From Flavobacteriaceae bacterium (GTDB lineage Bacteria > Bacteroidota > Bacteroidia > Flavobacteriales > Flavobacteriaceae): DNA of 64,000 nucleotides. Both the position numbers and the translations under genes were made by a program. This document shows positions 1 through 10,791 of the stretch, piece by piece; position 1 is the stretch's first letter; every line of letters begins with the position of its first letter. The stretch is from the NCBI GenBank assembly GCA_024640565.1, contig JAHEET010000006.1, positions 62,001-126,000 of the forward strand, read 5' to 3'. The notes under the pieces were generated by a model. It was not told the DNA's origin, searched no databases, and saw nothing but the letters and a program-made list of their open reading frames with translations.

Positions 1-184
1 CTGCTTGCTGAATCGATTGAATGGTTTGAGTAATGTTACTTACAACGCCTCTTTTTACACCTAAGCTTTTTGCTTTTCCAATACCTAAAACTTCAATTTT
101 GTCGTATTCGTTTTTACGCCCAATCATAGCAACTATCTTGGTGGTACCAATATCTAAACCAACTGCTAATTTATTGTTTTCCAT
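1..184 (-). CDS. ftsA: Cell division protein FtsA, N-terminal fragment (cut by window edge)
   Basis: FtsA is the actin-like ATPase that tethers FtsZ filaments to the inner membrane and recruits later division proteins. Only about 61 N-terminal codons lie in the window; the rest runs off the left edge. Reading the minus strand from the ATG at 184 gives a start with the actin-family phosphate-1 signature (AVGLDIGTTKIVAMIG), followed by a region rich in Ile, Val and Gly typical of the FtsA 1A subdomain. It begins 6 nt after the ftsQ stop, in the order ftsQ-ftsA expected for a dcw cluster, so ftsZ should follow just outside the window. The family call is secure from the signature plus context; the full length and the C-terminal membrane helix cannot be seen. 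Confidence 0.9.
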   Translation of the reverse strand, partial: MENNKLAVGLDIGTTKIVAMIGRKNEYDKIEVLGIGKAKSLGVKRGVVSNITQTIQSIQQA

Positions 185-190
185 TCTGAT

Positions 191-916
191 TTATTTTGTA
201 CACACAACTTGGTTGTGAAATTTTACGTTAATAGTTTTATATGCGTGTATTGTTTTGTCTAAATAAACTTTATTATAGAACGCTTTTAATTTCTTAAATT
301 TTATATCAATGTTGACTAATTGACCAAAATCAATTTTATAATTTCCACTTCGGACGGAGAATTGATACTCATCGTTGTCCAATTTATGAATTTCTACAAT
401 CTCTTTCTTCAAAAAATCATCGTCTAAAATGGTAGTAACCAATGCAACGATTTCTTTTAAGTCCTCTGATTTGTCAACACCTGAAATCAACAAAACTCTT
501 GCTGAATGAACAGGGGATAAAGGTATTTTTACACCTTGTTTATCAATGTAGTAAGAAGTATCATCATGGAGCACTCTTGCGATTGGAGCACGTTGTTTTA
601 CAATCGTTTTTATTGTTCCATTTATGTCCAAAAAGACGGAAGATTCCGCTACATATGGATGCTTATTTACTTGATCTTCTAAACCATATAAATCTATCAC
701 AGATTTCCTTAAGTTTCTTACTGTTTTTGTATTTTGTATTAACAATTTATCAACCATTGAAATTGTCAAAAAATTAGTGTTTTCACCGGAGAACTCAATC
801 TTTACATCCGTTACTTTTTTTTGCAAATTTCGCCCAGAAGAAAAAGAATACAAGAAACCCAAACTCGCTGTCAATAGTAAGAATACTAGATATTTTAACA
901 GATTCTTAAACTTCAT
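191..916 (-). CDS. ftsQ: Cell division protein FtsQ/DivIB
   Basis: FtsQ is a bitopic inner-membrane division protein linking early cytoplasmic and late periplasmic divisome parts, with FtsL and FtsB as partners. The 241-residue product has a short basic cytoplasmic start, one membrane helix at about residues 7-26 (LLKYLVFLLLTASLGFLYSF), then a periplasmic region containing a POTRA-like stretch (about 40-110) and the beta domain. FtsQ diverges strongly in sequence, so the call rests mainly on topology, length and position between murC and ftsA. It overlaps the end of murC by 11 nt, suggesting translational coupling. The product is shorter than the E. coli protein (276 aa), mainly because the cytoplasmic tail is short. 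Confidence 0.88.
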   Translation of the reverse strand: MKFKNLLKYLVFLLLTASLGFLYSFSSGRNLQKKVTDVKIEFSGENTNFLTISMVDKLLIQNTKTVRNLRKSVIDLYGLEDQVNKHPYVAESSVFLDINGTIKTIVKQRAPIARVLHDDTSYYIDKQGVKIPLSPVHSARVLLISGVDKSEDLKEIVALVTTILDDDFLKKEIVEIHKLDNDEYQFSVRSGNYKIDFGQLVNIDIKFKKLKAFYNKVYLDKTIHAYKTINVKFHNQVVCTK

Positions 917-2258
917 TTTCTTGATATTTTAACAACTCATTTGTTACTTCATTTACGACCACACCAATGTCACCTGCCCCCAACATAACGACCACTTCTG
1001 CAGCTGAATTTTTAATAACTTTTACTAAATTATTTTTTTGAACCAACTTTTTATGCGTGTTGGTAATTTTGCCAAATAACCAACTTGAATTTACCCCCTT
1101 GATAGGGAATTCTCTTGCAGGATAAATATCCAACAATGCGATTTCATCAAATTTTGATAACACTTTCGCAAAATCCTCGATAAAATCTCGGGTTCTAGAA
1201 AATAAATGAGGTTGAAAAATTACCAAAACCTTTTTCTCTGGATACATTTCTCTGACTGAATTTTCAACAGCTTCAATTTCTGTTGGATGATGCGCATAAT
1301 CATCTATCAAAACAAAATTGGAGGTTTTGATACGATATGAAAACCTTCTTTGCACTCCTTTAAAACTTGCTAAACTTTCTTTTATTTCCAGCAAAGGAAC
1401 CCCATAAACATCTGCCATTGCAAGGGCTGCAAGTGCATTCATTACATTGTGTTTTCCTGGAAGGTGAAAAACAACATTCGCTATGTTTCCTGAGGGGGTT
1501 TGTACGTCAAAAATATATTTGCCGCTTTTAATTTCAAGATTATATGCATTGTAATCTGCTGCGGCATCAATACCATAGGTAAGCCCTTTCAAAGGCAGGC
1601 CTTTGGCAACGATTAACGTTTGAGAAACTTTCTCAGCGAAAGCCCCAAACGAAGCTTCTAGTGCCTCAGCATTTTCATAGATATCAAGATGATCCGAATC
1701 CATGGAAGTTATACAGGCAATATCTGGAGACAGTTGCAAAAAAGAGCGATCAAACTCATCAGCTTCTACAACCGTTACTTTATCTTCTCCTAAAATTAAA
1801 TTAGAATGATAGTTCTCTGCAATTCCACCCAAAAAAGAAGTCGCCAAATTCGGCTGCATGATGTGCCCCAAAATAGCTGAAGTTGTTGTTTTACCATGGG
1901 TTCCTGCAACGGCAAGGCAAAATGTATTTTTAGTAATTTCCCCCAACACTTCTGCTCTTTTTAATACCGTAAAACCGTGCTGAAAAAAATACGTAAGTTC
2001 GGCATGTGATTTTTGAATCGCTGGTGTATATACAACCAATGTTGTCTCCTTCTTTAAAAAAGGCAATGGAATATTTCTGACCGCTGCTTCAAAATGAATA
2101 GCAATGCCAATAGCTTCTAGTGAATTTGTATTTTTTGAAGGGGTATTGTCATAACCAGCCACTTGCTTCTTGTTGACAGCAAAATAGCGTGCTATCGCAC
2201 TCATTCCAATGCCACCAATTCCTACAAAATAGACGTTATGTATGTTTTTTATATTCAA
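906..2258 (-). CDS. murC: UDP-N-acetylmuramate--L-alanine ligase MurC
   Basis: MurC adds L-alanine to UDP-N-acetylmuramate in the cytoplasm, the first amino acid of the peptidoglycan stem peptide. The 450-residue protein has the N-terminal UDP-binding Rossmann motif ([12 protein letters not shown], about residues 12-23), the Mur-ligase ATP loop GTHGKTTT at about 119-126 (His in the loop is the MurC version), and the central EADEFDRSF and [10 protein letters not shown] motifs (about 164 and 316). Length is normal for the family. It overlaps murG by 4 nt (ATGA type) and ftsQ by 11 nt, so murG-murC-ftsQ should be translated as one coupled unit. Nothing unusual is seen. Confidence 0.97.
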   Translation of the reverse strand: MNIKNIHNVYFVGIGGIGMSAIARYFAVNKKQVAGYDNTPSKNTNSLEAIGIAIHFEAAVRNIPLPFLKKETTLVVYTPAIQKSHAELTYFFQHGFTVLKRAEVLGEITKNTFCLAVAGTHGKTTTSAILGHIMQPNLATSFLGGIAENYHSNLILGEDKVTVVEADEFDRSFLQLSPDIACITSMDSDHLDIYENAEALEASFGAFAEKVSQTLIVAKGLPLKGLTYGIDAAADYNAYNLEIKSGKYIFDVQTPSGNIANVVFHLPGKHNVMNALAALAMADVYGVPLLEIKESLASFKGVQRRFSYRIKTSNFVLIDDYAHHPTEIEAVENSVREMYPEKKVLVIFQPHLFSRTRDFIEDFAKVLSKFDEIALLDIYPAREFPIKGVNSSWLFGKITNTHKKLVQKNNLVKVIKNSAAEVVVMLGAGDIGVVVNEVTNELLKYQENEV

Positions 2259-3349
2259 TTCTTTAGGAGCTTTTCAATTTCATTAACAATATCGCTTGTG
2301 GCACTGGGCAAGGCCAATGCTTTTATGTTTTCTATAAGACTTTGTTGTTTACCCTGATCTTTTAATAGCGTTTCAAAAACAACAGCAAAGGAATCCAGTT
2401 CACTTTCTTTAATCAAAATTGCCGCGTGATGATCTACGATAGACTTCGCATTTTTTGTTTGATGGTCTTCAGCTACATTTGGAGACGGAATAAAAAGTAC
2501 GGGTTTGCCAACAATACACAGTTCGGAAACAGAACTCGCACCGGCTCTCGAAATAATAAAGTCGGAAGCGGCATATGCCATCCCCATCTGATTGATAAAC
2601 GGATGCACCTGCACATGGGCTAGGTCATTGTATTGCTGATAGCTATCATTGTAAAGTTTGCCACACTGCCAAATTACTTGAAGATTTTGTTGATTGAAGA
2701 AATCCAACTGACTTTCAACCAACTCATTTATTCTTCTAGCACCCAGACTGCCTCCGAGTATTAAAACAGTTTTTTTGTTTTTATCCAAACCAAAAAGAGC
2801 AAGAGAAGCCTCTCTTTTCGTATGAATTAGCAACAAATCTTGACGTACAGGATTGCCTGTTTTTAAGATTTTATTGACAGGAAAAAACCGTTCCAAGTGA
2901 TCATAAGCGACACATATTTTTTGTACTTTCTTGGCCAATAATTTATTGGTAATTCCTGGGTATGAGTTTTGTTCTTGAATAAGGCTTGGCACGTTACTTC
3001 TACAAGCCATCAATAAAGCTGGACCACTCGCAAAGCCACCCGTTCCAATGGCAACATTGGGTTTAAATTGCTTTATAATTCTTCTCGATTTTAGTAAACT
3101 ACTCAACAATTTAAAAGGAAATAATAGGTTTTTAAGCGTAATTTTTCGTTGAATTCCTGCAATCCATAATCCCTTGATTTCATAACCTGCTTGTGGAACT
3201 TTTTCCATCTCCATTTTGTCTTTTGCTCCAACAAAAAGAAATTTTGCGTTTGGGTATCGCAATTTTAATTCATTGGCAATCGCAATTGCTGGATATATGT
3301 GTCCACCTGTTCCACCACCAGAAATTAATATATTAATCGATTGCTTCAT
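2255..3349 (-). CDS. murG: UDP-GlcNAc:undecaprenyl-PP-MurNAc-pentapeptide GlcNAc transferase MurG
   Basis: MurG converts lipid I to lipid II at the cytoplasmic face of the inner membrane by adding GlcNAc. The 364-residue protein has the glycine-rich N-terminal lipid-I loop [11 protein letters not shown] (about residues 10-20), a second glycine loop GTGGFASGP (about 102-110), and the C-terminal UDP-GlcNAc site with GASSVSEL near residue 267. This is a GT-B fold glycosyltransferase of family GT28 and of usual length. The start overlaps the end of ftsW by 17 nt and the stop overlaps the murC start by 4 nt, which fits coupled translation of lipid II synthesis and division genes. Confidence 0.97.
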   Translation of the reverse strand: MKQSINILISGGGTGGHIYPAIAIANELKLRYPNAKFLFVGAKDKMEMEKVPQAGYEIKGLWIAGIQRKITLKNLLFPFKLLSSLLKSRRIIKQFKPNVAIGTGGFASGPALLMACRSNVPSLIQEQNSYPGITNKLLAKKVQKICVAYDHLERFFPVNKILKTGNPVRQDLLLIHTKREASLALFGLDKNKKTVLILGGSLGARRINELVESQLDFFNQQNLQVIWQCGKLYNDSYQQYNDLAHVQVHPFINQMGMAYAASDFIISRAGASSVSELCIVGKPVLFIPSPNVAEDHQTKNAKSIVDHHAAILIKESELDSFAVVFETLLKDQGKQQSLIENIKALALPSATSDIVNEIEKLLKN

Positions 3350-4517
3350 GTAAAATATCTAAAGGGTTATCATCTAAAATTTCATCTTCTGTTTTTTCTT
3401 TTGATGCACTCACACTTAAAATCATTCCGAGAGCAAAACAAGTCATCCAGATAGAAGTACCTCCACTGCTTATCAAAGGCAATGTTTGTCCTGTAACAGG
3501 AAGAAGACTTGTAGCAACCGCCATATTTATGGTTGCTTGAAAAATGATGGGAAGCCCGGTTGCGATTACTAAGAGTGTCCCAAAAATTGTTTTTGTTTTT
3601 TTGACCACAATAAAAATCCTAAAAAGGAGGATGAAATAGACAAAAACAACACCAAATCCACCAATCAAACCAAATTCTTCCACAATAATTGCATAAATAA
3701 AATCTGAAGAGGATTGTGGTAAAAAATTCTTCTGAACGCTTTTTCCTGGCCCTAAACCAAAGGCGCCCCCTGTGGTTATGGCTATTTTAGCTTTTTCAAC
3801 CTGATAGGGTTCTTTTCCATCTTGCGTTGAAAAATTTTCGATTCGATTACTCCAGGTTTGAACTCTATTGGGCATCGCATCTGGAAAAGCTTTTGCAACC
3901 AAAACAAAAAACATTAGAAAAGTAACGCCAATTGCTAGAATATATCCGATGTATTTTGGAGGATAGCCTCCTATAAAACAAACTATAATCACCATGGTGA
4001 AAATAATTGCAGTGGTTGAAAAATTTGCTGGTAAGATTAGAATTAAAATAAGTGCAACTGGCAACCACAATTGCCACAAGCTCTCTTTAAATAGAATCAC
4101 ATTCTCTTTGTTTTTAGCTAAATATCTTGCAACATATACCAACAGTACTACACTTGCCAAAGTGGATGTCTGAAAACCAACACCACCAAACTTAATCCAT
4201 CTACTCGCATTGGCACCTCCAATAACCGTTCCTTGTGCTAAAGTAAAAGCCAATAAAACAATTACTATTGGAATCATAATAACAGATCCTCCAGAGAAAT
4301 ATCGGTAAGGAATTTTATGTACACCATAAATAATTCCAAAACCAATAATTAACAAGGCAACATGTTTTGCTAAATGACCAAGGGTAGAACCTGAACCAAC
4401 AACATAGACCAAGTTTGTACTTGCGCTAAATACTGGCATAAATGAGAATATTGCCAACACTGTTACAATTGCCCAAATTGCTCTGTCGCCTTTAATATGT
4501 TGAAAAATGGTTTTCAT
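3333..4517 (-). CDS. ftsW: SEDS-family peptidoglycan polymerase FtsW
   Basis: FtsW is the multi-pass inner-membrane glycosyltransferase that polymerises lipid II at the septum together with the transpeptidase FtsI. The 394-residue product shows about ten hydrophobic segments, the SEDS landmark around [12 protein letters not shown] (about 102-113), the long periplasmic loop with [20 protein letters not shown] (about 254-273) and the C-terminal [11 protein letters not shown] signature (about 343-353). The position between murD and murG favours FtsW rather than its paralogue RodA. A 110-bp gap separates it from murD, the largest inside this cluster; I saw no clear TAnnTTTG promoter there. Confidence 0.95.
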   Translation of the reverse strand: MKTIFQHIKGDRAIWAIVTVLAIFSFMPVFSASTNLVYVVGSGSTLGHLAKHVALLIIGFGIIYGVHKIPYRYFSGGSVIMIPIVIVLLAFTLAQGTVIGGANASRWIKFGGVGFQTSTLASVVLLVYVARYLAKNKENVILFKESLWQLWLPVALILILILPANFSTTAIIFTMVIIVCFIGGYPPKYIGYILAIGVTFLMFFVLVAKAFPDAMPNRVQTWSNRIENFSTQDGKEPYQVEKAKIAITTGGAFGLGPGKSVQKNFLPQSSSDFIYAIIVEEFGLIGGFGVVFVYFILLFRIFIVVKKTKTIFGTLLVIATGLPIIFQATINMAVATSLLPVTGQTLPLISSGGTSIWMTCFALGMILSVSASKEKTEDEILDDNPLDILHEAID

Positions 4518-4627
4518 ACCTTTTTTTAATTCTTGTAATTACACGATGCTTTCATTGAACAATTTACATTTCTAAAAATTCATAATCACTGTTCATATAA
4601 TGTTTCAAACTCACAATAAACAGTTTT

Positions 4628-6013
4628 CTAAAGACTTCTTACCGCCTGTTTAAACTGGCGTCCCCTGTCTTCATAATTGTCAAACAAATCAAAACTTGCA
4701 CAAGCAGGAGAGAGCAAAACAGCTTCACCGGATTCTGCTAATTTTTGCGCTACTTTAACAGCCTCCTCGGCTCCCGCAGTTTCAACAAACACCTCAACCA
4801 CATTGCCAAATGTTTGCTTTATTTTATCATTTTCAATACCCAAACAAACAATCGCTTTTACTTTTTCTCTTACTAGCGGTAATAAGTCTGCATAATCGTT
4901 TCCTTTATCAACACCCCCTAGAATCCAAACCGTATTTTTATCCATGCACTCCAAAGCATAAAAAGCAGCATTTACATTGGTCGCTTTCGAATCGTTAATG
5001 TATTCAACGCCTCTTATTTTTGCAACATGCTCTAATCGATGCTCGACACCTTCAAAATTTTCTAAACTTTCTTTGATCGATTCTTTTCGAACTTTTAACA
5101 ATTGTGCAGCCATCGTTGCTGCCATTGCATTTTTAGTATTGTGTTTTCCTTTTACGGATAAAGTTGAGATAGGCATCTGTATTGTTTGTTTATTAATATT
5201 GATTATGATATTATTGTCTTTTAAAAAAGCACCATAGGCTAATTTTTTTTCTAACGAAAATGGAATTAAAGTTGCTTTTGTACTGTTCTTTTGCAACCAT
5301 GTATTTATGGTTTCATCATCTGCATCATAGATCAAGTAATCGGATGCTGTTTGATTTTTTGTAATTCTAAATTTAGCGTCGATATATTTATTAAAATCAT
5401 CTTCATATCGATCTAAATGATCGGGGGTTATATTTGTTAAAATGGCGATGTGACACTTAAAATCCACAATGCCATCTAGTTGAAAACTACTTAATTCTAA
5501 TACATAATTTTCAAAGGATTGGGTTGCGACTTGTTTTGCAAAACTGTCTCCAATATTGCCCGCAATTCCGCTATTTATTTCTGCATTTTTTAATATAAAT
5601 TGTGTTAAAAGTGCAGTGGTAGTCTTCCCATTAGAACCGGTAATTCCTACCAGCGTTGCAGCGGTATACTTTGCGGCAAACTCGATCTCTGAGATGACGC
5701 CAATTCCTTTTTCCTTTAATTTTACTAGTAAGGGAATCGTGTCTGGAATTCCAGGGCTCTTTACAACAAGAGACGCCTTAAAAATTATATTTTCTGAATG
5801 TTTTCCTTCTTCAAAATTGATGTGATATTGCGAAAGAACAGCTTTGTATTTTTTTGCAATGCGTCCTTTGTCTGAAAGCAAAACTTCAAATCCTTTTTGT
5901 TTGCCAAGAATGGCAGCACCCACGCCACTTTCTCCGCCACCCAGAACAACAAGCAGTTTCTTTTCTCCATGAGAAGAAATGATTATTTGATTATTTGATT
6001 CTTGATTACGCAT
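4628..6013 (-). CDS. murD: UDP-N-acetylmuramoyl-L-alanine--D-glutamate ligase MurD
   Basis: MurD adds D-glutamate to UDP-MurNAc-L-Ala in the cytoplasm. The 461-residue product contains the N-terminal GGGESGVGAAILGK UDP-binding motif (about 25-38), the ATP loop GITGSNGKTTTALL (about 123-136), an HLDRYEDDFN stretch with the metal-site His, and the ligase C-terminal region NDSKATNVNAA (about 337-347). The frame opens with about 18 residues before the conserved core (LLVVLGGGESGVG); there is no in-frame ATG closer to the core, so the ATG at 6013 is kept, although an unusual internal start cannot be excluded. It lies 63 nt after mraY in the usual mraY-murD-ftsW order. Confidence 0.96.
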   Translation of the reverse strand: MRNQESNNQIIISSHGEKKLLVVLGGGESGVGAAILGKQKGFEVLLSDKGRIAKKYKAVLSQYHINFEEGKHSENIIFKASLVVKSPGIPDTIPLLVKLKEKGIGVISEIEFAAKYTAATLVGITGSNGKTTTALLTQFILKNAEINSGIAGNIGDSFAKQVATQSFENYVLELSSFQLDGIVDFKCHIAILTNITPDHLDRYEDDFNKYIDAKFRITKNQTASDYLIYDADDETINTWLQKNSTKATLIPFSLEKKLAYGAFLKDNNIIININKQTIQMPISTLSVKGKHNTKNAMAATMAAQLLKVRKESIKESLENFEGVEHRLEHVAKIRGVEYINDSKATNVNAAFYALECMDKNTVWILGGVDKGNDYADLLPLVREKVKAIVCLGIENDKIKQTFGNVVEVFVETAGAEEAVKVAQKLAESGEAVLLSPACASFDLFDNYEDRGRQFKQAVRSL

Positions 6014-6076
6014 CTATAGTGTATAAATTTTATTCTCTTTTTTTTTAATGGACGTTTCCTTTCTTGGAAAAGTCCG

Positions 6077-7303
6077 TTACCTCAATTTCAAAGTCACAAT
6101 TGCCAAGACCGCCAACAAAATTCCAACAATCCAAAAGCGAACAACAATCTTACTCTCGTGGTACTGCATTTTTTGATAATGATGATGTAATGGGGCCATT
6201 TTAAAAATTCGTCTTCCAACGCCAAATCGTTTTCGGGTATATTTAAACCAAAAAACTTGAAGAATTACAGAAAGATTTTCGATCACAAAAACACCTGCTA
6301 AAATGGGCAGCAATAATTCTTTTCGAATCGCAATAGCAATCACTGCAATAATCCCTCCAATGGTCAAACTCCCTGTATCACCCATGAAAACTTGTGCTGG
6401 AAAAGTATTGTACCATAAAAACCCAATGAGTGCCCCTGCGAAAGCCAGGATAAAAACAGTCATCTCACCAGAGTTGGGGATGTACATAACGTCTAAATAA
6501 TCAGCAAAGATGATGTTCCCTGAGACCCATGCAAAAACGGCCAAAGTAATGACCATAATTGCAGACGATCCTGCAGCCAGACCATCGATACCATCTGTTA
6601 AATTTGCGCCATTTGACACGCCGGTTACAATAAATACAACAATGAATATGAAGACTATCCATCCATAATTCTCATATCCATCTCCTAAAAAACGGAGTGC
6701 TTGGGAATAATCCAATTCATTATTCTTTAAAAAAGGAACTGTTGTTTTTGTAGACTTATGTGCTTCGCCGAAGACTTTTAATCTACCATTTTCTTGTTGT
6801 ACTCTTTCTGATACTGGCAATTGTTCTTTAATGGTTACTCCTTCATTAAAGTAGAGCATAGACCCAACAATAATTCCAAGACCTACTTGACCCAATACTT
6901 TGAACCGGCCCTTTAAGCCAGCTTTGTCTTTCTTAAAAACTTTGATATAATCGTCTAAAAAACCTATCAATCCCATCCAGAGGGTGGTGATGATTAAAAT
7001 AATAATATAAATATTATTCAATTTGGCAAACAAGATAACTGGAATTAAGGTTGCCAAAATAATAATGACTCCTCCCATTGTTGGAGTACCCGATTTTTGC
7101 TTTTGTCCATCCAAACCTAAATCTCTAACAGTTTCCCCTACTTGTTGATTTCTTAAAAAATTGATGATCCTTTTTCCATAAATGGAAGAAATCAATAAGG
7201 ATAAAATAAATGCTGTTGCAGCTCTAAATGTGATATATTGAAACACACTTGCTCCTGGCAAACTGAACTGACTTTCTAAATATTCGAATAAATAATATAG
7301 CAT
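6077..7303 (-). CDS. mraY: Phospho-N-acetylmuramoyl-pentapeptide transferase MraY
   Basis: MraY transfers phospho-MurNAc-pentapeptide to undecaprenyl phosphate and so makes lipid I at the inner membrane. The 408-residue protein has around ten membrane helices, the MraY landmarks SGTPTMGG (about 71-78), [17 protein letters not shown] (about 118-134) with the Asp pair, [10 protein letters not shown] (about 233-242), and MAPLHHHYQ near residue 372. The loop between about 163 and 215 ([17 protein letters not shown] onward) is an insertion common in Bacteroidota homologues and accounts for the length above the E. coli 360 residues. It starts 6 nt after the murE stop. Confidence 0.97.
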   Translation of the reverse strand: MLYYLFEYLESQFSLPGASVFQYITFRAATAFILSLLISSIYGKRIINFLRNQQVGETVRDLGLDGQKQKSGTPTMGGVIIILATLIPVILFAKLNNIYIIILIITTLWMGLIGFLDDYIKVFKKDKAGLKGRFKVLGQVGLGIIVGSMLYFNEGVTIKEQLPVSERVQQENGRLKVFGEAHKSTKTTVPFLKNNELDYSQALRFLGDGYENYGWIVFIFIVVFIVTGVSNGANLTDGIDGLAAGSSAIMVITLAVFAWVSGNIIFADYLDVMYIPNSGEMTVFILAFAGALIGFLWYNTFPAQVFMGDTGSLTIGGIIAVIAIAIRKELLLPILAGVFVIENLSVILQVFWFKYTRKRFGVGRRIFKMAPLHHHYQKMQYHESKIVVRFWIVGILLAVLAIVTLKLR

Positions 7304-7309
7304 TCTTGG

Positions 7310-8773
7310 TTATTTTTTTAATTGATTGAAACAATTTCTTACTTCTTCTAAGTCATCAAAATGAGTGCGAACTCCGTTTATTTCTTGATAGTTTTCATGG
7401 CCCTTTCCAGCAATCAAAATAATGTCTCCTGTTTTAGCTAATTTACAAGCTGTTTTAATGGCTTGTTTTCGATTTGATATTGTGACTGTTTTCTGTTCAT
7501 TCTCTGGTAAAACGCCTGATTCCATTTCTTCCAAAATGGTTTCTGGATTTTCGGTCCTTGGATTGTCGGAAGTAAAAATGACTTGCGTACTTAACTGGGT
7601 GGCAATGTGAGCCATTTTTGGTCTTTTCAACTTATCGCGATCACCTCCACACCCAACAACAGTCAAAACATTTTCGTTGCCAGTTCTAATATCATTAATT
7701 GTCTCTAGTACATTCTTTAAGGCATCTGGGGTGTGTGCATAATCGACAATTGCAGTTACGCCACCATTGGAAACAACGTTCTCAAAACGCCCACTAACAC
7801 TTTCTAATTGACTAACGATCGTAAGCACTTCCAACCGATCTAAACTTAATAATTCTGCTGTCGCAATAATAGCCGTTAGGTTGTACATATTAAATACACC
7901 AATTAATTTTGTCCAAACTTCCGTCCCTGCCACATTAATTAAAGTACCTGAAAGTTGTTTTTCAATAATTTTTGATTTGTAGTCTGCAACCGTCTTTAAA
8001 GCATATGTTTTCTTTCTTGCTTTCGTGTTTTGCAACATGAAGCTTCCATTTTTATCATCGATATTGGTTAGGGCAAATGCTGCTGTTGGCAAAGTGTCAA
8101 AAAATTGTTTCTTAACATCTCTATATTCTGCAAGGGTCTTGTGATAATCTAAATGGTCAAGTGATAGGTTGGTAAAAATTCCCCCTGCAAAAGATAAACC
8201 TGCTATTCTTTTTTGATGAATCCCATGCGAACTCACCTCCATAAAACAGTAATCAACACCCGCATCAATCATTGCATTTAAATACTTATTGATGCTTACC
8301 GAATCTGGGGTTGTATGTGTCGCTTTAAAATCGGTCTCGTCGACCTTAATGATTACGGTAGAAAGAAGCCCTACTTTATAACCTGCTTTCTTAAACAACT
8401 GATAAAGCAGCGAAGCGATGGTTGTTTTACCATTGGTTCCTGTAATACCAATTAATGGAATTTTATGCGAGGGATTGTCATAGAAGTTGGCCGCCATGAT
8501 TGCCAAAGCAAGATTAGCATCTTCTACCTGAACAAAGGTAACTCCCTCCTTTTTTACTTCTGGAAGCGTTTCACAAACGATGGTGGTTGCTCCCAATGAA
8601 ATTGCTTTATCAATGAATAAATGCCCATCAACAGCAACGCCTTTTTGAGCAATAAAAACGTCGTTACTTTCAATTTTTCTTGAATCAAAAACAAGTTGAT
8701 GTACCATCCTATTTGTTTGACCAACGATATGGAGTATTGAAACCTGATTTAATATGTCTTTTAAATTTTTCAG
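7310..8773 (-). CDS. murE: UDP-MurNAc-tripeptide synthetase MurE (probable CTG start)
   Basis: MurE adds the third stem-peptide residue. The ATP loop GITGTNGKTTIASL and the DNPRTENPE motif are present; DNPR is the version associated with meso-diaminopimelate rather than lysine. The first ATG (8707) gives 465 residues, beginning at MVHQLVFDSRKI and lacking the family N-terminus. Reading upstream in frame to a CTG at 8773 adds 22 codons (LKNLKDILNQVSILHIVGQT, then NR) that resemble the usual MurE opening (KxLKDIL...G). This gives 487 residues, a normal length, and starts 1 nt after the ftsI stop. No ATG, GTG or TTG is available in that stretch, so CTG is the best start visible. Enzyme identity is certain; the start is an inference. 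Confidence 0.93.
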   Translation of the reverse strand: MKNLKDILNQVSILHIVGQTNRMVHQLVFDSRKIESNDVFIAQKGVAVDGHLFIDKAISLGATTIVCETLPEVKKEGVTFVQVEDANLALAIMAANFYDNPSHKIPLIGITGTNGKTTIASLLYQLFKKAGYKVGLLSTVIIKVDETDFKATHTTPDSVSINKYLNAMIDAGVDYCFMEVSSHGIHQKRIAGLSFAGGIFTNLSLDHLDYHKTLAEYRDVKKQFFDTLPTAAFALTNIDDKNGSFMLQNTKARKKTYALKTVADYKSKIIEKQLSGTLINVAGTEVWTKLIGVFNMYNLTAIIATAELLSLDRLEVLTIVSQLESVSGRFENVVSNGGVTAIVDYAHTPDALKNVLETINDIRTGNENVLTVVGCGGDRDKLKRPKMAHIATQLSTQVIFTSDNPRTENPETILEEMESGVLPENEQKTVTISNRKQAIKTACKLAKTGDIILIAGKGHENYQEINGVRTHFDDLEEVRNCFNQLKK

Positions 8774-8774
8774 C

Positions 8775-10790
8775 TTAGGAAAGTTTTAAAATAATAGTTG
8801 CACCTTTCATAAATTTCTCTCCTTTTTTAAGGGATTGAGATTTCACATTACCACGCCCAGAAATGATCACTTTCAACCCTATATTCTCCAACAATGACAA
8901 CGCATCCATACCAGGCATTCCCTCTACATTGGGAATTTCTGTATGTGTTTTTATCAACTGATTGTTATAATGTAAATAAGCATCATCAATGGCAGTAAAC
9001 TGAACTTTGTCATCTACATCTTGATTGTCTATGGGGGTTGTAGTATAAATTTTTTGAGCAATTTCTTTAAAAACAGGTGCCGCAACTACCGCCCCGTAAT
9101 ATCCTTTTTCTTTCTTTGGATCGTGAACAACTACAATGCAAGAATATTTTGGTGTATCTGCAGGAAAAAATCCAGCAAATGATGCCGTATAATGCTTCGT
9201 AGAGTAGTGTCCTTTGATGGTTTCACCTTGTTCGTTGGTATAAGTAGGTAGGTATTTTTTTGCAGTTCCTGTTTTACCTGCCATTGAAAAATTTGGAGAA
9301 TAGATATTCATGGCGGTCCCTTTGACAACTACATTTTCAAGTATTTTTTTAATCTTTTTTAATGTTTCGTCAGCGGCGATTTTAGGATTTACCACTTCTG
9401 TTTCAAATATTTTTTCGGATTTCTCTTGCTTCCTCAATTCTTTTATAAACCTTGGTTTTACCATTACACCATTGTTTGCAACCGCATTGTAAAACATCAA
9501 AGTTTGCATAGGGGTTACCGAAACTCCATAGCCCCAAGACATCCATTCTAAAGAAATCTTATTCCAGCCTTTGTCTTTTGGGGTTGGAATAATAGGCTTT
9601 CCCTCTCCTTTGATTGAAAAGCCAACAGGTTTTGTAAAACCGTAATCCGCTAGTTTGTTGACAAATTTTTGAGGTTGATGATCATAATGCGCACGCATCA
9701 ACTTTACAATACCCACATTCGATGAAACCTCAAAAGCACGTGCCGCAGAAATTTTACCATAGCCCCCTTTTTTTGAATCTTCTACCTTAGAACCATGCAG
9801 AAAAATTTTCCCTTCTTCAGTGTCTACGACAGTTGCTGTATCAATCACCTTATCATCTAATGCCGCCATTAAACTTGCCAATTTGAATGTAGACCCTGGC
9901 TCATGGCTTTCCCAAACAGCATAATTTCTCTTCTCGTAGTATTTCCCTTTGGAAGTTCTTCCCAGATTCGCTATTGCCTTAATTTCTCCAGTGGCTGTTT
10001 CCATAACCACGGCACAGCCATGCTCTGCTTCAAAAAACTCTAACTGGCGTAACAATGCATGGTGAGTAACATCTTGAATATTCACATCAATCGTTGTAAT
10101 AATATCATGTCCATCGATGGGTTCTTTTTCGTTGGCATCGTTAATGGGTTTCCATTGATTTTTAGCAATTTTCTGCTTCCATCGAAATCCGTCTGCTCCT
10201 TTCATATAGGAAGCAAAGGCACCTTCTATACCTGCACCACCACTTGAATCATCATAGCCAATGGTTCTTTCAGCAATTTTACCAATGGGATGCACGCGAA
10301 CTGTTTGATGCTCTGCAATGAAACCTCCTCTATAAACACCCAATTTAAAAATTGGGAATTGCTTCATTTTTAAATAATCGTTATACCCAATATTTTTTGC
10401 TATAAAAAAATATCTTTTATTTGCCTTTTTCGCATTTCGAAGTCTTCGCTCATAGTATTCTGGAACATTGCCCAACATCTCGGAAAGTGCTTTTGAAAGG
10501 GCAACTATGTTTTGTTCAAAAACATCTTCTTTAACAACCACCAAGTCCATTCTAATCGTATATTTGGAAACCGATGTTGCTAATAAATTACCGTCAGCCG
10601 CATATACGTTTCCTTTGTTGGCTGAAATGGTAAATTCTTTTACGGTTCCTTCTGAAGATAATTTATTGTATTTATCGCCATGAACATATTGAAGGTTGAA
10701 GACTCGTAAAATTACGATTACTAAAAAAATCGTCATAACAGCTCCTACGAAGTAGAATTTTGCCAGTATGCCTTTTTTTTGAGTTGCCAA
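8775..10790 (-). CDS. ftsI: Septal peptidoglycan transpeptidase FtsI (PBP3) with PASTA domain
   Basis: This is the class B penicillin-binding protein that cross-links septal peptidoglycan beside FtsW. The 671-residue protein has one N-terminal membrane helix (about 11-32), a dimerisation/pedestal domain, and a transpeptidase domain with the catalytic SxxK as S300-T-F-K303, the SxN motif in EVSSNVG (about 354), and the KTGTAKKY box (about 500). About 65 residues at the C-terminus (from HTEIPNVEGMPGMDALSLL onward) form a single PASTA domain, typical of the Bacteroidota form and absent from E. coli FtsI. It is 1 nt from ftsL on one side and from the proposed murE start on the other. Confidence 0.96.
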   Translation of the reverse strand: MATQKKGILAKFYFVGAVMTIFLVIVILRVFNLQYVHGDKYNKLSSEGTVKEFTISANKGNVYAADGNLLATSVSKYTIRMDLVVVKEDVFEQNIVALSKALSEMLGNVPEYYERRLRNAKKANKRYFFIAKNIGYNDYLKMKQFPIFKLGVYRGGFIAEHQTVRVHPIGKIAERTIGYDDSSGGAGIEGAFASYMKGADGFRWKQKIAKNQWKPINDANEKEPIDGHDIITTIDVNIQDVTHHALLRQLEFFEAEHGCAVVMETATGEIKAIANLGRTSKGKYYEKRNYAVWESHEPGSTFKLASLMAALDDKVIDTATVVDTEEGKIFLHGSKVEDSKKGGYGKISAARAFEVSSNVGIVKLMRAHYDHQPQKFVNKLADYGFTKPVGFSIKGEGKPIIPTPKDKGWNKISLEWMSWGYGVSVTPMQTLMFYNAVANNGVMVKPRFIKELRKQEKSEKIFETEVVNPKIAADETLKKIKKILENVVVKGTAMNIYSPNFSMAGKTGTAKKYLPTYTNEQGETIKGHYSTKHYTASFAGFFPADTPKYSCIVVVHDPKKEKGYYGAVVAAPVFKEIAQKIYTTTPIDNQDVDDKVQFTAIDDAYLHYNNQLIKTHTEIPNVEGMPGMDALSLLENIGLKVIISGRGNVKSQSLKKGEKFMKGATIILKLS

Positions 10791-10791
10791 T

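Noticed and set aside
4518..4627. Separate promoter for ftsW in the 110-bp gap after murD
   Set aside because: No convincing TAnnTTTG element was found on the minus strand, only T-rich sequence.
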